Shown in pieces: positions 48,493 through 56,245 of a stretch of DNA of 64,000 nt. This stretch comes from Flavobacteriales bacterium. GTDB lineage: Bacteria; Bacteroidota; Bacteroidia; Flavobacteriales_D; Crocinitomicaceae. Positions within the stretch are counted from its first letter, which is position 1; the number at the start of each line of letters is the position of its first letter. Position numbers and translations under genes: made by a program. The DNA lies in the NCBI GenBank assembly GCA_947447525.1, contig CANFJL010000001.1, positions 248,001 to 312,000 of the forward strand, written 5' to 3'. The notes beneath the pieces are model-generated. The model was not told where the DNA came from, did no database searches, and saw nothing but the letters and a program-made list of their open reading frames with translations.

Positions 48493-49188
48493 TTATTTAA
48501 TGGTGGAGAATCCTCCATCTACGTGCATTATTTGTCCTGTAATCCAACTTGATTTAGTGGAGAGTAAAAATTCCGCAATATTTGCAATATCTTCTGCGGC
48601 GCCAATTCTTTTTAAAGGATGTCTTTGAGCATTAGCTTCTCTTTTTTGATCTGTATTTAAAAGCGATAGTGCTAATGGGGTATCTGTCAAAGAAGGCGCG
48701 ATACAATTCACGCGAATTTTAGGGGCATATTCTGCAGCCAAAGCTTTAGTTAAACCTTCTATGGCACCTTTTGATGCTGCAACTTGCGTATGAAAGGACA
48801 ATCCCATTTGTACAGCCGTTGTAGAGAATAAAATGATTGATGCGTTTTCGCTTAATTTTAATTTTGAAATAACACTTTGAATCATTTTTAACGCCCCTAT
48901 TACTTGAAGTCGATAATCATTGATAAAATCCTCTGATTTAATTCTTTCAAAGGGTTTCAGATTAATACTTCCAGGACAGTAAACCAAACCATCTAATATT
49001 TCAGGAAGAAAATCGAGCGCATAATTTTGGTCAATTACATTTAGAGAATACAATTTCAAATTTGGATGATCAGATTCTATCTTATTCTGAAAATAAGTTC
49101 CATAAACATGATGACCAGCATCAATTAATTGTTTTGAAAGTTGCTTTCCTATTCCAGAGGATGCGCCAATTATAAGATAATTTGCCAT
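48493..49188 (-). CDS. Short-chain dehydrogenase/reductase with altered active site
   Basis: A 231-residue Rossmann-fold SDR protein with cofactor loop GASSGIGKQ (8-16), the catalytic-Ser strand IILFSTTAV (118-125), and C-terminal HPLKRIGAAEDIANI and VDGGFS. The catalytic YxxxK reads VAASK (136-140), so Tyr is replaced by Val. Either a different residue acts or the protein is not a classical dehydrogenase. I recall similar sequences in SDR genes linked to photolyase clusters. It forms a two-gene unit with the SRPBCC gene. Confidence 0.85.
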   Translation of the reverse strand: MANYLIIGASSGIGKQLSKQLIDAGHHVYGTYFQNKIESDHPNLKLYSLNVIDQNYALDFLPEILDGLVYCPGSINLKPFERIKSEDFINDYRLQVIGALKMIQSVISKLKLSENASIILFSTTAVQMGLSFHTQVAASKGAIEGLTKALAAEYAPKIRVNCIAPSLTDTPLALSLLNTDQKREANAQRHPLKRIGAAEDIANIAEFLLSTKSSWITGQIMHVDGGFSTIK

Positions 49189-49307
49189 TTTACACGAAAT
49201 TCTTGTTTTAAAAATAACAAATGATTGCCATTTTTGTTTTCGTGAAAAACCTAACTGAGTATTAATTTCTTTTTATAACTGGGACTTCGCTTTCAATTTT
49301 ATTATTT

Positions 49308-49445
49308 TTACGGGTAGGTCACAACAAAAGGTGTTTTCATTAAATAGGTCAATTGATTTGCTTCATTTTCAATATATTGAATTTGAAGCTCATCGTTTTT
49401 GAAGTAGCTATTAGAATGTTCATTAAAACTAAAAATAGTGGACAT
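49308..49445 (-). CDS. Possible 45-residue ORF next to the Fic locus
   Basis: An ATG-to-TAA frame of 45 residues (MSTIFSFNEHSNSYF ... MKTPFVVTYP) in the otherwise empty 49189-49533 gap. Its start codon lies in repeat copy 1. The second repeat copy also contains ATG TCC ACT ATT in the same orientation and opens a 19-residue frame starting MSTILYFYEH. I recognise no family and see no promoter box, and composition alone cannot show it is translated. It could be a real small protein, a gene remnant, or chance. It has no [S/T]xxxE[G/N] motif, so it does not look like a Fic antitoxin. Confidence 0.25.
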   Translation of the reverse strand: MSTIFSFNEHSNSYFKNDELQIQYIENEANQLTYLMKTPFVVTYP

Positions 49446-49450
49446 GTAAT
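49416..49450. repeat. Direct repeat, copy 1, upstream of the Fic gene
   Basis: 35-bp element from ATGTTCATT to GGACATGTAAT. The last 19 bp are identical to copy 2 and 31 of 35 positions match overall. The two copies are offset by 71 bp. The core contains the palindrome ACATGT. Confidence 0.85.
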
Positions 49451-49474
49451 AGCGTTTTATATATTATTTAGACA

Positions 49475-49482
49475 TATATTTG
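49475..49482 (+). promoter_or_regulatory. -7 promoter box for the Fic gene, between the two repeats
   Basis: TATATTTG matches TAnnTTTG and lies between repeat copies 1 and 2, with copy 2 beginning about where transcription should start. No -33 TTG. Confidence 0.4.
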
Positions 49483-49486
49483 CCTT

Positions 49487-49521
49487 ATGTTCATAAAAAT
49501 ATAAAATAGTGGACATGTAAT
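49487..49521. repeat. Direct repeat, copy 2, upstream of the Fic gene
   Basis: 35 bp from ATGTTCATA to GGACATGTAAT, ending 12 bp before the Fic ATG. Matches copy 1 at 31 of 35 positions. A 9-bp piece of the core, AATAGTGGA, recurs after the Fic gene at 50652-50660. Confidence 0.85.
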
Positions 49522-49533
49522 CATTTAAAATCT

Positions 49534-50640
49534 ATGTACGACAGAAATTTACCTTATAACCTTCTTCCTGATTTACCGCCAAATAAGGTAATTATAGAAA
49601 TTGAAGTTTTGATGAAATGGGGAATTGCTTCAAGAAATTTAGCGGAATTAAATAAAAATATTCTTCGTTTACCCAATCCTAGTATGTTGGTTAATACTAT
49701 TGCACTTAGAGAAGCCCAAACTTCGACAGCAATCGAAAATATTTTTACCACTGATGATATATTGTTCAAGGCTATCTCATCAAATTTTAAGAGGGAACAT
49801 TTGGATGTATCTACCAAAGAAGTTTTGAATTATCGCGAGGCACTATGGGGAGGATTTAATATGCTTTCAATCGATAATAAATTATCTGAAAAAACAATTA
49901 TTTCAATTTTTCAAAGTATTAAAAATACAACACAGAGTTTTCGTTCCCCGCAATCTCTTACTGTAATTAGGAGAGGTAACAGTGATTTCAAACCAGGAGA
50001 AGTGATTTATACACCGCCAAGAGGGGATGGGATTATTGAAAGTAAAATTCAAAATTTATTATCCTTTTTACATGATGAAAATGGAATTGACCCTTTGATT
50101 AAAATGGGAATAGCGCACTATCAATTTGAAGCAATTCACCCATTTACTGATGGGAATGGTCGAACGGGAAGAATATTGAATCTTCTCTATTTAGTGGAAC
50201 AACAACTAATCTCTCAACCTGTTTTATACTTAAGTCGATATATATTAAATCACAAAGACAATTATTACAACTTATTATCTGGTGTCACACAGAGAGGTGA
50301 TTGGAAATCATGGTTGATATTTATGATGGAAGCGGTTGAACAAACCTCAAAATATACGAATCAAATGGTAGATGAAATTATTGAGCAGCAATCATCAACT
50401 TTACAAATAGCTCAAAGTAAATTCAAATGGTACACCGTTGAATTAAATGACCTTATTTTTTCACAACCCTATTTCAAACAGGCGAAAATGGGTGAAGTTT
50501 TACACATAACGAGCAGAACAACTCTAGTAAAGTATGCCAATCAACTTGTTTCTATAGGTGTTGTTTCCAAGAAAAACGAAGGAAAAGAAGTTTTTTATGT
50601 AAATGATGATTTACTAAGAATTCTAGGTGATTCTATGTAG
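49534..50640 (+). CDS. Fic-family AMP-transferase with N-terminal inhibitory helix
   Basis: A 368-residue Fic protein predicted to transfer AMP, or another nucleotide part, to a target protein. The Fic core has the complete active site HPFTDGNGRTGR (202-213) with catalytic His202, and the flap region YTPPRGDGII near 159. The N-terminal Fic_N region contains the inhibitory motif S-x3-E-N (Ser64 to Asn69, STAIEN), so it is a class II enzyme that restrains itself. The C-terminus (about 295-365) looks like a winged helix-turn-helix. It has no partner gene. Position between repeats and a tRNA suggests acquisition, but direct evidence is lacking. Confidence 0.93.
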   Translation: MYDRNLPYNLLPDLPPNKVIIEIEVLMKWGIASRNLAELNKNILRLPNPSMLVNTIALREAQTSTAIENIFTTDDILFKAISSNFKREHLDVSTKEVLNYREALWGGFNMLSIDNKLSEKTIISIFQSIKNTTQSFRSPQSLTVIRRGNSDFKPGEVIYTPPRGDGIIESKIQNLLSFLHDENGIDPLIKMGIAHYQFEAIHPFTDGNGRTGRILNLLYLVEQQLISQPVLYLSRYILNHKDNYYNLLSGVTQRGDWKSWLIFMMEAVEQTSKYTNQMVDEIIEQQSSTLQIAQSKFKWYTVELNDLIFSQPYFKQAKMGEVLHITSRTTLVKYANQLVSIGVVSKKNEGKEVFYVNDDLLRILGDSM

Positions 50641-50718
50641 TATACAAATTCAATAGTGGATCGAATCCGCCGAAGCCCTAAGAAGATTTAATAGGATTGT
50701 TCGAGCAGTTTTTGGGAG

Positions 50719-50759
50719 AAAAAAAAAAGCCCTGCTTCGCTTTTTAAGCTTCGCAGGGC
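50719..50759 (-). terminator. Terminator of tRNA-Ala
   Basis: On the minus strand a stem GCCCTGC/GCAGGGC (50753-50759 with 50729-50735), an inner GCTT/AAGC pairing separated by symmetric GAA bulges, then ten T residues (50719-50728). It lies immediately 3' of the tRNA. Confidence 0.88.
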
Positions 50760-50764
50760 GTAGG

Positions 50765-50838
50765 TGGAGAAGATCGGGCTCGAACCGACGACCTCTTGAC
50801 TGCCAGTCAAGCACTCTAGCCAACTGAGCTACATCCCC
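50765..50838 (-). tRNA. tRNA-Ala (anticodon GGC)
   Basis: 74-nt cloverleaf. Acceptor GGGGATG pairs with CTTCTCC and contains the alanine identity pair G3-U70. The D arm is GTAGCTCAGTTGG. Anticodon stem CTTGA/TCAAG encloses loop CTGGCAG, giving anticodon GGC for GCC codons. The T loop is TTCGAGC. There is a U6-U67 mismatch in the acceptor and a G49-U65 wobble in the T stem. CCA is not encoded (A73 is followed by CCT), so the tail must be added after RNase Z trimming. Confidence 0.96.
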
Positions 50839-50853
50839 GGATTGTTATTGCTA

Positions 50854-50861
50854 CAAATGTA
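50854..50861 (-). promoter_or_regulatory. -7 promoter box for tRNA-Ala
   Basis: TACATTTG on the minus strand matches TAnnTTTG, 15 nt before the mature 5' end of the tRNA. Confidence 0.5.
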
Positions 50862-50947
50862 AACTATTAGTTGGTTTAGATTGCGTTTCTTTAGATTTCT
50901 TTTCAGTAAAAAGCTTAACTTTACAGCGCAATCAAATCAAATTTCAT

Positions 50948-51889
50948 ATGCCTAATAAGCTACAAATTATTTTTAATTCTTCTGAAATTGGCGCAGGTAC
51001 TTGCGGTGCTTCTTTAGGTCCACAAGCGATTGTTGCGGCAGCTCGACAAAAAAAATCATCGCTGTTTCATACGTACAAACCTAGTGTTTTAAAAGATTGG
51101 AATGCTTTGTTAGATCAGCCTAGTAATTTCCCCTTCGCTAAGCGCATTGATGGAATGGTTAAGGTCTATAAAGAAGTTGCTTCTTGTGTTGAATTAACAT
51201 TAAAGGAAAATAATTTCCCCATTCTCATAGCCGCTGACCATTGTTCGGCAGGCGGAACGATTAAAGGAATTCAAAATGCATTTCCAAATAAAAAATTGGG
51301 AGTTCTTTGGATCGATGCTCATGCGGATCTACATACACCTTATACTACACCTTCAGGTAACATGCATGGAATGCCACTTGCCACTGCTATTGGGACGGAT
51401 AATTTGAGTTGTAAAAGAAATGATATAGATACCAACACTGCTGTAATGTGGCACGGACTGAAATCAACTGCCTTACTTCCAGAAAATTTAATTTATGTTG
51501 CGGTTCGAGATACAGAAACGGAAGAGGATAGTTTAATAGCAGAGCATAATATTAAAAATTATACGGTTGCTGAACTCAGAAGTAAAGGACTAAATTCCAT
51601 TTTGGAAGAAATAAAAAATCGTTTTTCTTCTTGTGATTTGGTTTATATTTCCTTTGATGTCGATTCAATGGATCCAAAATATAGTTCTTACGGTACAGGA
51701 ACTCCTGTTAAAGATGGTTTAACAGTGAAGGAGGCAAAAACGCTTATTATGGAAACATTGCGCATGCCTCAAACGATAGCATTTGAATTGGTGGAAGTGA
51801 ATCCATGTTTAGATGATCAAAAAAATAAAATGGCCGAAATAGCATTGTCTATTCTTGAAGAAGCTATTTCAACAATAGAGCAAAAATAA
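50948..51889 (+). CDS. Arginase-family hydrolase
   Basis: Binuclear manganese ureohydrolase, most likely arginase (arginine to ornithine and urea). The 313-residue protein carries the metal motifs: ADHCSAGG in place of GDHSxxxG, WIDAHADLHTP, and SFDVDSMDP near residue 237. FELVEVNPCLDD lies near the C-terminus. All Asp and His metal ligands are kept; the residue after the first His is Cys instead of Ser. Agmatinase or formiminoglutamase cannot be fully excluded. The stop overlaps the argS start as TAATG. A weak -7 sequence (TAACTTTA) lies at 50916-50923. Confidence 0.85.
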   Translation: MPNKLQIIFNSSEIGAGTCGASLGPQAIVAAARQKKSSLFHTYKPSVLKDWNALLDQPSNFPFAKRIDGMVKVYKEVASCVELTLKENNFPILIAADHCSAGGTIKGIQNAFPNKKLGVLWIDAHADLHTPYTTPSGNMHGMPLATAIGTDNLSCKRNDIDTNTAVMWHGLKSTALLPENLIYVAVRDTETEEDSLIAEHNIKNYTVAELRSKGLNSILEEIKNRFSSCDLVYISFDVDSMDPKYSSYGTGTPVKDGLTVKEAKTLIMETLRMPQTIAFELVEVNPCLDDQKNKMAEIALSILEEAISTIEQK

Positions 51890-53787
51890 TGGAACAAAAA
51901 ATAAAACAAGTAATCTTAAATGCAGCGCCTACTTTATTTCTAGGTGAATTTAATTCGAATAGCATTCAATTAAAAGCAACCCGTAAAGACGTCGCAGGTG
52001 ATTTGACATTATTGGTTTTCCCTTTAGCAAAATTAATGCAATGTTCACCAGTGGAAGCCGGAGAACGTATTGGTCTATTGATTGAGTCTGAAGTACCTGA
52101 AGTGAGTGAAGTAGCTTCCGTTAATGGTTTTTTAAATATTACTTTCTCAGATAATTATTGGATCAAACAATTAAGTTTAGTTCAAGAAGATCCTCATTTT
52201 GGATTAGTTCCACCCAAAAGCAAGGCTACTATTATGGTGGAGTATTCCTCACCTAATACAAATAAACCATTGCATTTAGGTCATTTGAGAAATAATTTTC
52301 TAGGATTTTCAGTTGCTGAAATATTAAAAGCAAGTGGGTATCATGTAGTAAAAACTCAAGTCATTAACGATCGTGGAATTCATATTTGTAAAAGTATGTT
52401 GGCTTGGGAAAAATTCTCTCCCTTAAATGCCAATGGAGAAAGAGAAACTCCTTCCAATACAGGTTGGAAAGGGGATAAGTTGGTTGGAAAATATTATGTG
52501 GCTTTTGATAAGCATTTTAATGCGGAAGCAGCTTCCATTATCGAACAATGGAAGGCTAATAATTTTGAATATTTCCCTGCAGAAATTGAAACTGAATACA
52601 AAAGATTAAGTGCAGCTTTAGAAGGTAAAGACGAAAAAGCTCAAGCGGGTATTCATGATAAAATTAAGGAACTAGCAAAAAATCAAACTTCTTTGCTTCG
52701 TGAAGCTAAAGAAATGCTCGTTAAGTGGGAAGCCAAAGATCCTCAAGTATATCTTCTTTGGACTACCATGAATTCGTGGGTTTACGCTGGATTTGAATCT
52801 ACTTATGCGCAAATGGGCGTGACTTTTGACCAACTGTATTATGAGTCTGAAACCTATTTACTGGGAAAAGATGTCGTTATGAAAGGTTTATCTGATGGCA
52901 TTTTCTACAAAAAAGAGGATGATTCTGTTTGGATCGATTTAAGTGCAGAAGGTTTGGATGAAAAATTAGTTTTGCGTTCTGATGGTACCGCCGTTTATAT
53001 GACGCAAGATATTGGTACTGCTATTGATCGATTCCATGATTATCCAGAACTTGAAGGGATGGTCTATACCGTTGGAAATGAGCAAGATTATCATTTTAAA
53101 GTACTGTTTTTGATTTTAGCAAAACTAGGGTATTCTTGGGCGAAAAATTGCTATCATTTGTCCTATGGTATGGTTGATTTGCCAAGTGGAAAAATGAAGT
53201 CAAGAGAAGGAACTGTTGTTGATGCGGATGACCTGATGCAGGAAGTGATTGATAAAGCTGAAGAGTTGACGAGTGAAAGAGGTCATCTTGAAGGAATGTC
53301 GGAAAATGATAAATCTTCGCTCTATCAACAAATTGGAATGGGTGGATTAAAGTACTATCTGATGAAGGTTGATCCTAAGAAGAGAATGCTATTTAATCCT
53401 GAAGAATCTGTTGATTTGACAGGTAATACAGGGCCTTTTATTCAATATGCCCATGCAAGGATTTGTTCTTTATTGGCAAAATCTCAAATAGAAATAGGTG
53501 CTGTTGCGCCATTTGAAATGAGTCATGAAGAAAAGGAATTAATAAAACAATTGGCTCAATATCCTGCAATTATTCAAGAAGCAGCAAGTCTTTATTCTCC
53601 TGCCATCATTGCGAATTATTTATATGAATTGGCCAAGCAATACGGACATTTCTATCAGACGCAAGCCATATTAATTGAAGTTGATTCAGCCAAGAAATTG
53701 GGTAGATTAACTTTAAGTGCTAACGTAGCTAAAGTTTTAAAAAGTGGCTTGTCCTTGTTGGGAATTTCAGCACCAAAAAAAATGTAA
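51889..53787 (+). CDS. argS: Arginyl-tRNA synthetase
   Basis: Class I synthetase charging tRNA-Arg. The 632-residue protein has the ArgRS-specific N-terminal additional domain (1-105), then EYSSPNTNKPLHLGHLRNN (HLGH as HIGH). A catalytic insertion follows, then ALRSDGTAVYMTQDI-like sequence, and the KMSKS counterpart GKMKSREG. The C-terminal anticodon-binding domain includes YAHARICSL. It is translationally coupled to arginase by TAATG. The stop codon lies inside the stem of the following terminator. Confidence 0.97.
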   Translation: MEQKIKQVILNAAPTLFLGEFNSNSIQLKATRKDVAGDLTLLVFPLAKLMQCSPVEAGERIGLLIESEVPEVSEVASVNGFLNITFSDNYWIKQLSLVQEDPHFGLVPPKSKATIMVEYSSPNTNKPLHLGHLRNNFLGFSVAEILKASGYHVVKTQVINDRGIHICKSMLAWEKFSPLNANGERETPSNTGWKGDKLVGKYYVAFDKHFNAEAASIIEQWKANNFEYFPAEIETEYKRLSAALEGKDEKAQAGIHDKIKELAKNQTSLLREAKEMLVKWEAKDPQVYLLWTTMNSWVYAGFESTYAQMGVTFDQLYYESETYLLGKDVVMKGLSDGIFYKKEDDSVWIDLSAEGLDEKLVLRSDGTAVYMTQDIGTAIDRFHDYPELEGMVYTVGNEQDYHFKVLFLILAKLGYSWAKNCYHLSYGMVDLPSGKMKSREGTVVDADDLMQEVIDKAEELTSERGHLEGMSENDKSSLYQQIGMGGLKYYLMKVDPKKRMLFNPEESVDLTGNTGPFIQYAHARICSLLAKSQIEIGAVAPFEMSHEEKELIKQLAQYPAIIQEAASLYSPAIIANYLYELAKQYGHFYQTQAILIEVDSAKKLGRLTLSANVAKVLKSGLSLLGISAPKKM

Positions 53788-53812
53788 TTAAGTTTAACTT
53801 AATTACATTTTT
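53781..53812. terminator. Terminator overlapping the argS stop codon
   Basis: Perfect 12-bp AT-rich stem AATGTAATTAAG/CTTAATTACATT (53781-53792 and 53798-53809) with T residues after and a run of A residues before. It can serve argS and, in the other direction, the lipoprotein gene at 53863. Confidence 0.7.
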
Positions 53813-53862
53813 AATATTTATTGACAATAATATTCAACTTAGTCGTGCAACTAAATCACCTA

Positions 53863-54339
53863 TTAATCACCATGTTCTGTTGGCTCTAAATCAGTAAGAT
53901 CCATCCATCCACTGGTAGTTTTTTCTGTTTGGTAGTTGTAATATTCAATATATCCAAAACCGTTTCTTGTTCTCAAAATACTTGCCTCATCATATTGAAC
54001 TAAGAATGCTTTACGCTTTGTTGCGAAGTCTGGTTTATCATAGAAATAGGTTTTCTTTGCACTTACCATTACGTCATAAACATCTTGAAAAATTCGCTCA
54101 AGTTTCTCCAAGGCTAAAAGTCTATCCTTTTCTTTAGTTGCTTCCATCGCTAATTTCTCAGCGTCCATGGCTAATTTTTCCTTTTCGATACGAATGCGTT
54201 CTTTTTCTAATCTTTTCGTTTCTTTGATGTTTTCCTTATTTTCTTTTATGGCAAGTTCTTTGGCTTTATCATCACCACATGCCGCAAGCATAGAAAAGAA
54301 TAGAATTGCAAATGAAATTTTTAAAAGCGTCTTTTTCAT
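53863..54339 (-). CDS. Lipoprotein with coiled coil and SH3-like C-terminus
   Basis: Unnamed 158-residue lipoprotein. The signal MKKTLLKISFAILFFSMLAAC puts the acylated Cys at 21. Residues about 28-85 form a charged coiled coil made of Glu, Lys, Arg and Ala heptads (KEKLAMDAEKLAME). The C-terminal 60 residues (YFYDKPDFATKRKAFLV ... SGWMDLTDL) have the look of a bacterial SH3 domain, which could bind the wall. It is 30 bp downstream of topB on the same strand. Length in the cell envelope and partner are unknown. Confidence 0.7.
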   Translation of the reverse strand: MKKTLLKISFAILFFSMLAACGDDKAKELAIKENKENIKETKRLEKERIRIEKEKLAMDAEKLAMEATKEKDRLLALEKLERIFQDVYDVMVSAKKTYFYDKPDFATKRKAFLVQYDEASILRTRNGFGYIEYYNYQTEKTTSGWMDLTDLEPTEHGD

Positions 54340-54369
54340 ATTTTTTTTTTACTAAAATAACATTTTTTT

Positions 54370-56151
54370 TTAATTAAAAATAACTTCATCACTTAAAGCT
54401 CTTACCATTTTAAAAAGGTCATCTTTAAATGTTTGCGGATCGTAGGTGCCTTTTTCGATTAATCTAAGCTTGTGTTCCCATTGACCTGTAAGTTCTGGGC
54501 TTTTTAATAAATCACTTTTGATAAGATCAATTAATGACATACCTGTTTCGGTAGCCAAAATATTTTTCTTTTTCTTCTCTATATATTTTCGCTTAAAAAG
54601 TGTCTCTATTATATTAGCTCTGGTAGATGGTCGACCGATTCCATTTTCCTTCATCAATTCCCGCATCTCTTCATTTTCCACTAATTTTCCTGCAGATTCC
54701 ATGGCTCGGAGTAAGGTTGCTTCTGTGTAATGTTTGGGAGGACTTGTCTTTCCTTTATGAATAACGGGTTTGTGTTCACCACTTTCACCTTTCTCAAATA
54801 TAGGAAGAATAGTATCTTTATTTTCTTTCTTTTCACTTTTTGCCTCAGAATCAACATCTCCTTTCAAGTCATCGTATACGACGCGCCAACCTTTATTTAT
54901 AATTTGTTTTCCGCTCGCTTTAAATACCAATTGATCAACTTTCCCTAAAACCGTTGTGTTAGATACCAAGCATTCAGGATAAAAAGCAGCTATAAATCTT
55001 CTTACGATAAGATCATAGATTTTTTTTTCATTTTCATTTAAAGCATTTGCTTGAACACCCGTTGGGATGATGGCATGGTGATCTGTAATTTTTGTATTGT
55101 CAAATATGCTTTTACTCTTTGGAATTGCTTTCTCTAGAACACTTGCAGTAAAACGCTGATAGTCTTTTAAGCCATTCATGATTCCAGGAATCTTAGGATG
55201 GATATCATCGGAAAGATACGTAGTGTCAACTCTAGGGTAACTCACGAGTTTCTTCTCATATAAGCTTTGAATGATATTGAGCGTCTCTTCTGCACTGAAA
55301 CTGTAAATTTTGTTCCCGTCAACTTGAAGTGAGGTTAAATCAAACAATCTTGGTTGTCCTTCTTTTCCTTCCTTTTGTTCGAAAGAAGTGATTTCAAAGG
55401 GTTTATTTTCTATATATTCTAGACCTTTTTGTGCTTTTTCTTCACTTTTCAAGCGTTCGATTTGACAAAGAAATTCAGTCTTGCGGTACATCGTTTTTAG
55501 TTCCCAATATTCAGAAGACTTGAAAGCATTAATTTCTTTTTGACGCAAAACAATCATTGCCAAAGTCGGAGTTTGAACGCGTCCAACAGACAGAGTCATT
55601 TTATCTTTTCCGTATTTCTTGGTGTAAAGCCGCGTGCCATTAATTCCTAAAATCCAATCCCCTACAGCGCGTGAATTCCCTGCAGCAAATAAATTATCAA
55701 AATCTTTGGCATCTTTTAGTTTCTTAAAACCTTCTTTGATTGCTTCTTCTGTCAGAGAGGAAATCCAGAGTCGCTTTACTGGAACCTTGCATTTTGCTTT
55801 AATCAGTACCCATCGCTGAATTAATTCTCCTTCTTGTCCAGCATCACCACAATTAATAACTTCTTCAGCCTGCGCAACGAGTTGTTCAATTATTTTAAAT
55901 TGTTTTATGGCTCCAGCATCATTTTTTAGTTTGATGCCAAATTGAGGTGGAATAATGGGTAAATCTTCTAATCTCCAATATTTCCAATTGGAATTGTAAT
56001 CTTCAGGATCTTTTAAAGAGCATAAATGTCCAAAGACCCATGTAACGCAATAACCATTTCCTTCTAAATAACCTTCCCGTCTATTGGTAGCGCCTAAAAT
56101 CTCCGCTAAATCTCTTGCTACACTTGGTTTTTCCGCTATACAAAGTTTCAT
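54370..56151 (-). CDS. topB: Type IA DNA topoisomerase III, minimal form
   Basis: Relaxes and decatenates DNA through a 5'-phosphotyrosine intermediate. The 593-residue protein has the TOPRIM domain (CIAEKPSVAR with Glu7, then NCGDAGQEGELIQRW, where the usual DxD is DxG) and the SVGRVQTPTLAM gate motif. Active-site Tyr is in VSYPRVDTTYL. The C-terminal part has TSPPKHYTEATLL and GIGRPSTRANIIETL. It stops right after WEHKLRLIEKG, so it lacks the C-terminal zinc or repeat modules of longer homologues. I remember the GDAGQEGE form from other Bacteroidota TopB proteins. Confidence 0.93.
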   Translation of the reverse strand: MKLCIAEKPSVARDLAEILGATNRREGYLEGNGYCVTWVFGHLCSLKDPEDYNSNWKYWRLEDLPIIPPQFGIKLKNDAGAIKQFKIIEQLVAQAEEVINCGDAGQEGELIQRWVLIKAKCKVPVKRLWISSLTEEAIKEGFKKLKDAKDFDNLFAAGNSRAVGDWILGINGTRLYTKKYGKDKMTLSVGRVQTPTLAMIVLRQKEINAFKSSEYWELKTMYRKTEFLCQIERLKSEEKAQKGLEYIENKPFEITSFEQKEGKEGQPRLFDLTSLQVDGNKIYSFSAEETLNIIQSLYEKKLVSYPRVDTTYLSDDIHPKIPGIMNGLKDYQRFTASVLEKAIPKSKSIFDNTKITDHHAIIPTGVQANALNENEKKIYDLIVRRFIAAFYPECLVSNTTVLGKVDQLVFKASGKQIINKGWRVVYDDLKGDVDSEAKSEKKENKDTILPIFEKGESGEHKPVIHKGKTSPPKHYTEATLLRAMESAGKLVENEEMRELMKENGIGRPSTRANIIETLFKRKYIEKKKKNILATETGMSLIDLIKSDLLKSPELTGQWEHKLRLIEKGTYDPQTFKDDLFKMVRALSDEVIFN

Positions 56152-56174
56152 GAATTGAATACCATTTTAAGCTT

Positions 56175-56182
56175 CAAATTTA
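56175..56182 (-). promoter_or_regulatory. -7 promoter box for topB
   Basis: TAAATTTG on the minus strand matches TAnnTTTG, 23 nt before the topB ATG. Confidence 0.4.
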
Positions 56183-56245
56183 GAATAAAAAACAAGCGAT
56201 AAGAGCAGCTTTAGATTTTATTTATCAACGATTTTCGCTGCCAAT

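Noticed and set aside
49308..50640. Fic plus small ORF as a toxin-antitoxin pair
   Set aside because: The Fic protein already carries its own inhibitory motif STAIEN, and the small ORF has no [S/T]xxxE[G/N] helix and is on the other strand.
50651..50680. tRNA T-arm-like fragment after the Fic gene (hairpin GTGGA-TCGAA-TCCGC)
   Set aside because: Only a 5-bp hairpin with a T-loop-like sequence; no anticodon or acceptor arm follows, and it does not match the 3' end of the nearby tRNA-Ala.
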